In this document: in pieces, positions 60,692-64,000 of the stretch
Position numbering within the stretch: the first letter of the stretch is position 1
How the letters are laid out: each line of letters opens with the position of its first letter
Made by a program: the position numbers and the translations under genes
Notes under the pieces: generated by a model
Databases searched by the model: none
What the model saw: the letters and a program-made list of their open reading frames with translations, nothing else
What the model was told of the DNA's origin: nothing
NCBI RefSeq assembly: GCF_003185655.1
Contig: NZ_QHJQ01000004.1
Span: 124,001-188,000 of the forward strand
Reading direction: 5' to 3'
DNA from: Coraliomargarita sinensis
GTDB taxonomy: Bacteria > Verrucomicrobiota > Verrucomicrobiia > Opitutales > Coraliomargaritaceae
Length of the DNA stretch: 64,000 nt

Positions 60692-61288
60692 CTAGTATTT
60701 TACGCCACAGCCATAGGGTGTGGTGGTTGGGCTCTCCACCGGCTCGCCCTTCTTATGAGACATGTAGGCCGCCTTGACGTAGTTGGTGGCCTTTTCAATG
60801 TCTTCCACCTTGGTGGACTTGATGCTGTCGATAGCGCCTTGATAAATGAGTTCACCGTCGGGGGCGATGACATACATGTGCGGGGTGACGCGGGCGTCGT
60901 AAGCGCGACCGACTTTGCCATCGGTATCGAGAAGCATCGCGGTAGCTTTGATGCCCTTGTCAGCGATCTGTTTGTTGCCTTGTTCGGGAGTGACTGAGCC
61001 CTGCTTGCCGGGAGCACCGGAATTGACCACCAACCAGACGACGCCCTGATCCGTCATTTTTTCCTGCAGGGCCTGCATATGCCCCTCGTTGTAGTGCTTC
61101 TTGACGAAAGGGCAACCGTGGTTGGTCCATTCGAGAACAACGTACTTGCCCTTGAAGTCGGACAGACTGTGCTCGGTACCATTGGTATCGGTCAGAGTGA
61201 ATTCAGGTGCCTTCGCACCGGTTTCGACACCGGCGTGCAGACTGAGTGAAAAGAGAACAGCGGAGAGGATGAGTGGTAGTTTTTTCAT
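60692..61288 (-). CDS. TlpA/AhpC-like thioredoxin-fold protein, exported
   Basis: The ATG at 61288 gives 198 aa with a Sec signal peptide (MKKLPLILSAVLFSLSLHAG). The fold starts with GAKAPEFTLTDTNGTEHSLS and has WTNHGCPFVKKHY, a peroxiredoxin/TlpA-like active site with a single cysteine, and a cis-proline segment ARVTPHMYVI. The family is common in marine bacteria as a periplasmic redoxin. The gene is monocistronic. Confidence 0.88.
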   Translation of the reverse strand: MKKLPLILSAVLFSLSLHAGVETGAKAPEFTLTDTNGTEHSLSDFKGKYVVLEWTNHGCPFVKKHYNEGHMQALQEKMTDQGVVWLVVNSGAPGKQGSVTPEQGNKQIADKGIKATAMLLDTDGKVGRAYDARVTPHMYVIAPDGELIYQGAIDSIKSTKVEDIEKATNYVKAAYMSHKKGEPVESPTTTPYGCGVKY

Positions 61289-61507
61289 AAGTACGCTAGT
61301 GAAACAGCGTATTCCCGCATTTTCAAATAAGCCGTTACGTTTTTTCGCGACGCTCACATATTTATAGTCGAGACACCCGCCGTCAAATAAGTGGACTACT
61401 TAAGCCGTTGATGTATATTAATTTACGATAAGTACAACACCTCCTGATACCCGCATAATCATCATCACGACTTCGTCCACATACATTAACGTTCATTACG
61501 GTTCAAA

Positions 61508-62242
61508 TTATTCTGCCTCCCAAATCCCCAAATCAACCAGTTGCCGGGTGGCCTGCTCGGTCCAGCCGCGATTGGCCGCAGGGCTGGCCGGGCTGGGGTG
61601 CAGAATCCGGCCGAACTTGATCGCCATGCCATCCAGGGCCTGCTTGGCCCGTCCCTCGGCAAAGGCCCCCACCCCGATGAGCCACTCCGGCTGGAGCACT
61701 TCCACCAATTCGCGCAGGTGTTGATCGCAGGCGGCGTATAGTGGTTCCGTCTCGGCAGCCGGCATTTTATCCGGCGTACGGTTCTTACCCGAAGCCTCCA
61801 TAAAAACCAGTGGGCAGTAATTGACGATAAAATGGTCGGCAAAAAAGGCTTCCGATGTACCGAAGCGCTCTTTTAAAGCCCCCCACAAGCGTCGGCCACT
61901 CACTTCACTACGGGTACAGGCAAAGCCTTCGATCGGCCGCTTGGGATGCTCATCACCGGGCTTCAAGACATTGGCTTCAACACCGACCCAATCGCGCACC
62001 AACTCGATCTCGCCAAAAGGCACGCCGGTTTGCGCCATCCCAAAGGGCCCCGGATTCATGCCCATAAAAACGACCTTCTTTCGTGAGTTACCGTGTTTGC
62101 GAATGTACTGCTCATGCGGCGCCCAGGCATAGCGCAGCGGGTTGTACACATGGGTGGTGGGCTCAGCAAAGTTGAAACGGTCCACGGTATCGGCCAGACG
62201 CTGGGCCGCGGCGGCAAGTTCATCTGAAATTGATGGAGACAT
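61508..62242 (-). CDS. SMUG1-type uracil-DNA glycosylase
   Basis: This protein of 244 aa contains the SMUG1 catalytic segment MGMNPGPFGMAQTGVPFGE (about residues 60-78), the conserved HFIVNYCPLVFMEASG, and the late HPSPASPAANRGW motif with the catalytic histidine. The enzyme removes uracil and oxidised pyrimidines from DNA. SMUG1 is rare in bacteria but known in Verrucomicrobiota and Planctomycetota. It is monocistronic. Confidence 0.92.
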   Translation of the reverse strand: MSPSISDELAAAAQRLADTVDRFNFAEPTTHVYNPLRYAWAPHEQYIRKHGNSRKKVVFMGMNPGPFGMAQTGVPFGEIELVRDWVGVEANVLKPGDEHPKRPIEGFACTRSEVSGRRLWGALKERFGTSEAFFADHFIVNYCPLVFMEASGKNRTPDKMPAAETEPLYAACDQHLRELVEVLQPEWLIGVGAFAEGRAKQALDGMAIKFGRILHPSPASPAANRGWTEQATRQLVDLGIWEAE

Positions 62243-62356
62243 GTTGCGAATGGTTTGACTGTTGAGGCCAAAGACGAAGGCCTTCGGCTACGGTTCAGGC
62301 AGGTAAAAGTAAGGTAACAGCCGATCAGAAGGTAGCCGAACGCCTTTGCGTTTGGA

Positions 62357-62644
62357 TCATTGTCGTTCAGGCGTGTCGCTGTGCCCAAGGTCATGCTCGG
62401 GCGCGATACGGTCGCGGATGATTTGCTTGAGTTCTTTCATTTCCGGAAAGCGCCCCTCTGTCTTTCGATCCCAAACAACGACACCATCCACCGTGACGGT
62501 AAAACGTCCACCCGTCTCGGAAGGCCGAAGCGTGACGGCTCCAAGCTCTTGCTCGAAAGTGGTCAGTAATTCTTGTGCCGTCCACCCCGCACGCAGCAGC
62601 CAGCGACACCCGGGACAGTATTCGATTTGGACCTGAGGTTTCAT
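62357..62644 (-). CDS. SelW/SelT/SelH (Rdx) family protein
   Basis: The ATG at 62644 gives 95 aa. The start KPQVQIEYCPGCRWLLRAGW carries the Rdx family CxxC motif, with Cys in the place of selenocysteine. VTVDGVVVWDRKTEGRFPEM is the typical C-terminal half. A thioredoxin-like redox role is known for relatives, but the partner is unknown. Confidence 0.88.
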   Translation of the reverse strand: MKPQVQIEYCPGCRWLLRAGWTAQELLTTFEQELGAVTLRPSETGGRFTVTVDGVVVWDRKTEGRFPEMKELKQIIRDRIAPEHDLGHSDTPERQ

Positions 62645-62879
62645 GACAAATAGCAGAGAACGAATGAGGTGAGCTGCCAATACTGAAAAAGCGACAGCCC
62701 GTGAAATCAGCGGGGCTCACGTAGAACAGCCGTCCCGACTGTTTCCTATCAATCGGAAAGCTAATCACGGTATTCTTCCCCCGCGCTCCCCACCGCAAGA
62801 GAGTTTGTCGAATTTTATTTTCTTTCCATCAGACAGATCGTCAGCCTCAGCACAGTCGGGACGCCTGTGCGACGGAAGT

Positions 62880-64000
62880 TCAAGGTATGGTCTCGCTCTC
62901 CAGCAGGACAAGTTCCGGCCGGTCCTCACCCACGCGAAGCGTATACACCCCGGGCTCGTATACCGGTGCCTTAAACCTGGCCCCTTTCACACGATAACAA
63001 TAGACCAGTGCTCCACTCTTGGCCTCGGTTAATTCAACCACCGCGTTCTCTACCGGTAACTCGACTTCATCAAGATATGCGACCGGTTTCCGACCATCGT
63101 TTTGCGCGAGATCGAGCCTCATGGGCCACCCCTCGTACTGGGCACGGTCGCCCTGCTTCAAATTCGCAAAGCGCGGCCAGCACTCAAAGGTAGCTTCAAC
63201 GCTCGCCTTGTTGAACCGGACAATGCCATAGCCATCACCACGCTGCTTCACATCACTGCGATCTTCGGGATTGGCATAAGCCAACATGGTGATGCGGTTG
63301 CCCAGTCCGTCGCGATAGTCTCCTACCCAGGGAAGAGACGATTCGATTGCCGGTTCGACAGGTTCGGCCTCTTCAAGAGGATGCCACCAACGCCCGTAGA
63401 TGGTGTTGACCAGTGCCGGACTGGTAAAGGCGTACGGGCCATCCCGGTAGTCCTCAATTCCATGTTTGACCATGACCGAGAGGTGCTGGTCCCCGCAGAG
63501 GTGCGTTGCGCGCACCGCACGCAGTCGTTCCAGAGCGCGATTGCGACCGGACTGGGGCCAGCCGTTGCAATCGAGGTCGGCCAACAGTCGATTATTTGGA
63601 TGACCATGCAGGTGGACGGCACCGCAGAAGGCAGTCTGGGAAAGCGCGACTTTCAGCTCGGCCCCCTCCCAATCGCGTGTCCAGTGGTCAAGAAAATCGA
63701 GTTGTCGCTCGCCCAGTAGTTTCAACCCGGGCAGGTCGACCGCAGCGCGGTCATATTCCGGATCGTTGATATGATCCTGACGGGGTCCCATTTTAGGTAC
63801 GTTGCCGGGTCCCGACTTGAATTTTCGGTCTTCCAGAATGGCAAAGTTAATCCCTCCCAAAGTGAGGTCCGTGTAGTAAACGGTGATCCCCTGCTTGACC
63901 GGCTCCGGGTCAAAAGGATCGGGTAAGTTTGCTGTCTGCTGACGCTGCACCATGTTCACAAAGGAGGCCGGATAGGCATAACCGGCACCGGTTGAGTTGG
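62880..64000 (-). CDS. PhoD-like alkaline phosphatase, partial (5' end outside window)
   Basis: The frame stays open to the window's right edge, so only the C-terminal 373 residues or so are visible. FAILEDRKFKSGPG, LLGERQLDFLDHW, LSQTAFCGAVH and ATHLCGDQHLSVMVKHG match the PhoD metallophosphatase family (metal-binding His and Asp in CGDQHL). The missing N-terminus should hold the signal peptide. It probably hydrolyses phosphodiesters or phosphomonoesters outside the cytoplasm. Confidence 0.85.
   Translation of the reverse strand, partial: NSTGAGYAYPASFVNMVQRQQTANLPDPFDPEPVKQGITVYYTDLTLGGINFAILEDRKFKSGPGNVPKMGPRQDHINDPEYDRAAVDLPGLKLLGERQLDFLDHWTRDWEGAELKVALSQTAFCGAVHLHGHPNNRLLADLDCNGWPQSGRNRALERLRAVRATHLCGDQHLSVMVKHGIEDYRDGPYAFTSPALVNTIYGRWWHPLEEAEPVEPAIESSLPWVGDYRDGLGNRITMLAYANPEDRSDVKQRGDGYGIVRFNKASVEATFECWPRFANLKQGDRAQYEGWPMRLDLAQNDGRKPVAYLDEVELPVENAVVELTEAKSGALVYCYRVKGARFKAPVYEPGVYTLRVGEDRPELVLLESETIP

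Overview
The window looks like a chromosome segment of a Verrucomicrobiota bacterium, most likely class Opitutae (a Coraliomargarita/Puniceicoccales-like relative). This is inferred from the mix of Tat-exported Gfo/Idh/MocA oxidoreductases, a FAD-dependent oxidoreductase lipoprotein, DUF5069 and DUF4212 proteins and the PycB/OadA-like protein. No rRNA gene is present to confirm it. The host DNA is moderately GC-rich with many intergenic palindromic repeats.

Layout. 1-6.6 kb: a carbohydrate-type cluster, with a minus-strand AraC/PAS regulator, an MFS transporter and a Gfo/Idh/MocA dehydrogenase (cut by the window start), facing a plus-strand DoxX-like protein, a Tat-exported Gfo/Idh/MocA protein and a discoidin-like lipoprotein. 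7.0-16 kb: tRNA-Thr(CGU), a carboxyltransferase, homoserine dehydrogenase/plsY, serA, yicC, an aldo-keto reductase, an ACT-domain protein and a TetR regulator. 16-31.2 kb: phoH-type ATPase, rnc-mfd, ppx, an rRNA-type methyltransferase, a Na+/solute symporter with its DUF4212 partner, lysA, cytidine deaminase, a PHP phosphatase, DUF5069 and a glutaredoxin-like protein. 31.4-37.6 kb: gltB-gltD. 37.9-39.6 kb: a FAD-dependent lipoprotein.

40.0-52.6 kb is a Mu-like transposable element. It has a MuA-type DDE transposase, a MuB-type ATPase, a divergent repressor/Ner-like pair around a 15-bp inverted-repeat operator, two membrane proteins behind the repressor, and a tail tape-measure protein with two paralogous chaperone-like proteins. 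No capsid, portal, terminase or fibre gene is present. The transposase genes sit at the distal end of the operon, unlike Mu.

52.9-60.5 kb is a second, unrelated integrative element bounded by a perfect 43-bp direct repeat that begins in the anticodon loop of tRNA-Met(CAU). It encodes a tyrosine integrase, an excisionase-like HTH protein, an HUH rolling-circle replication initiator and a small single-strand-binding-like protein. Its AT-rich cargo encodes a DUF4062 (TIR-like) protein, an N-terminally membrane-anchored coiled-coil protein, a helical protein with a hydrophobic C-terminal hairpin and a SLATT 2TM-type protein. I consider this cargo the best candidate for an undescribed system, probably anti-phage or other biological conflict. 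After it the host resumes with a TlpA-like thioredoxin, a SMUG1-type uracil-DNA glycosylase, a SelW/Rdx-family protein and a PhoD-like phosphatase cut by the window end.
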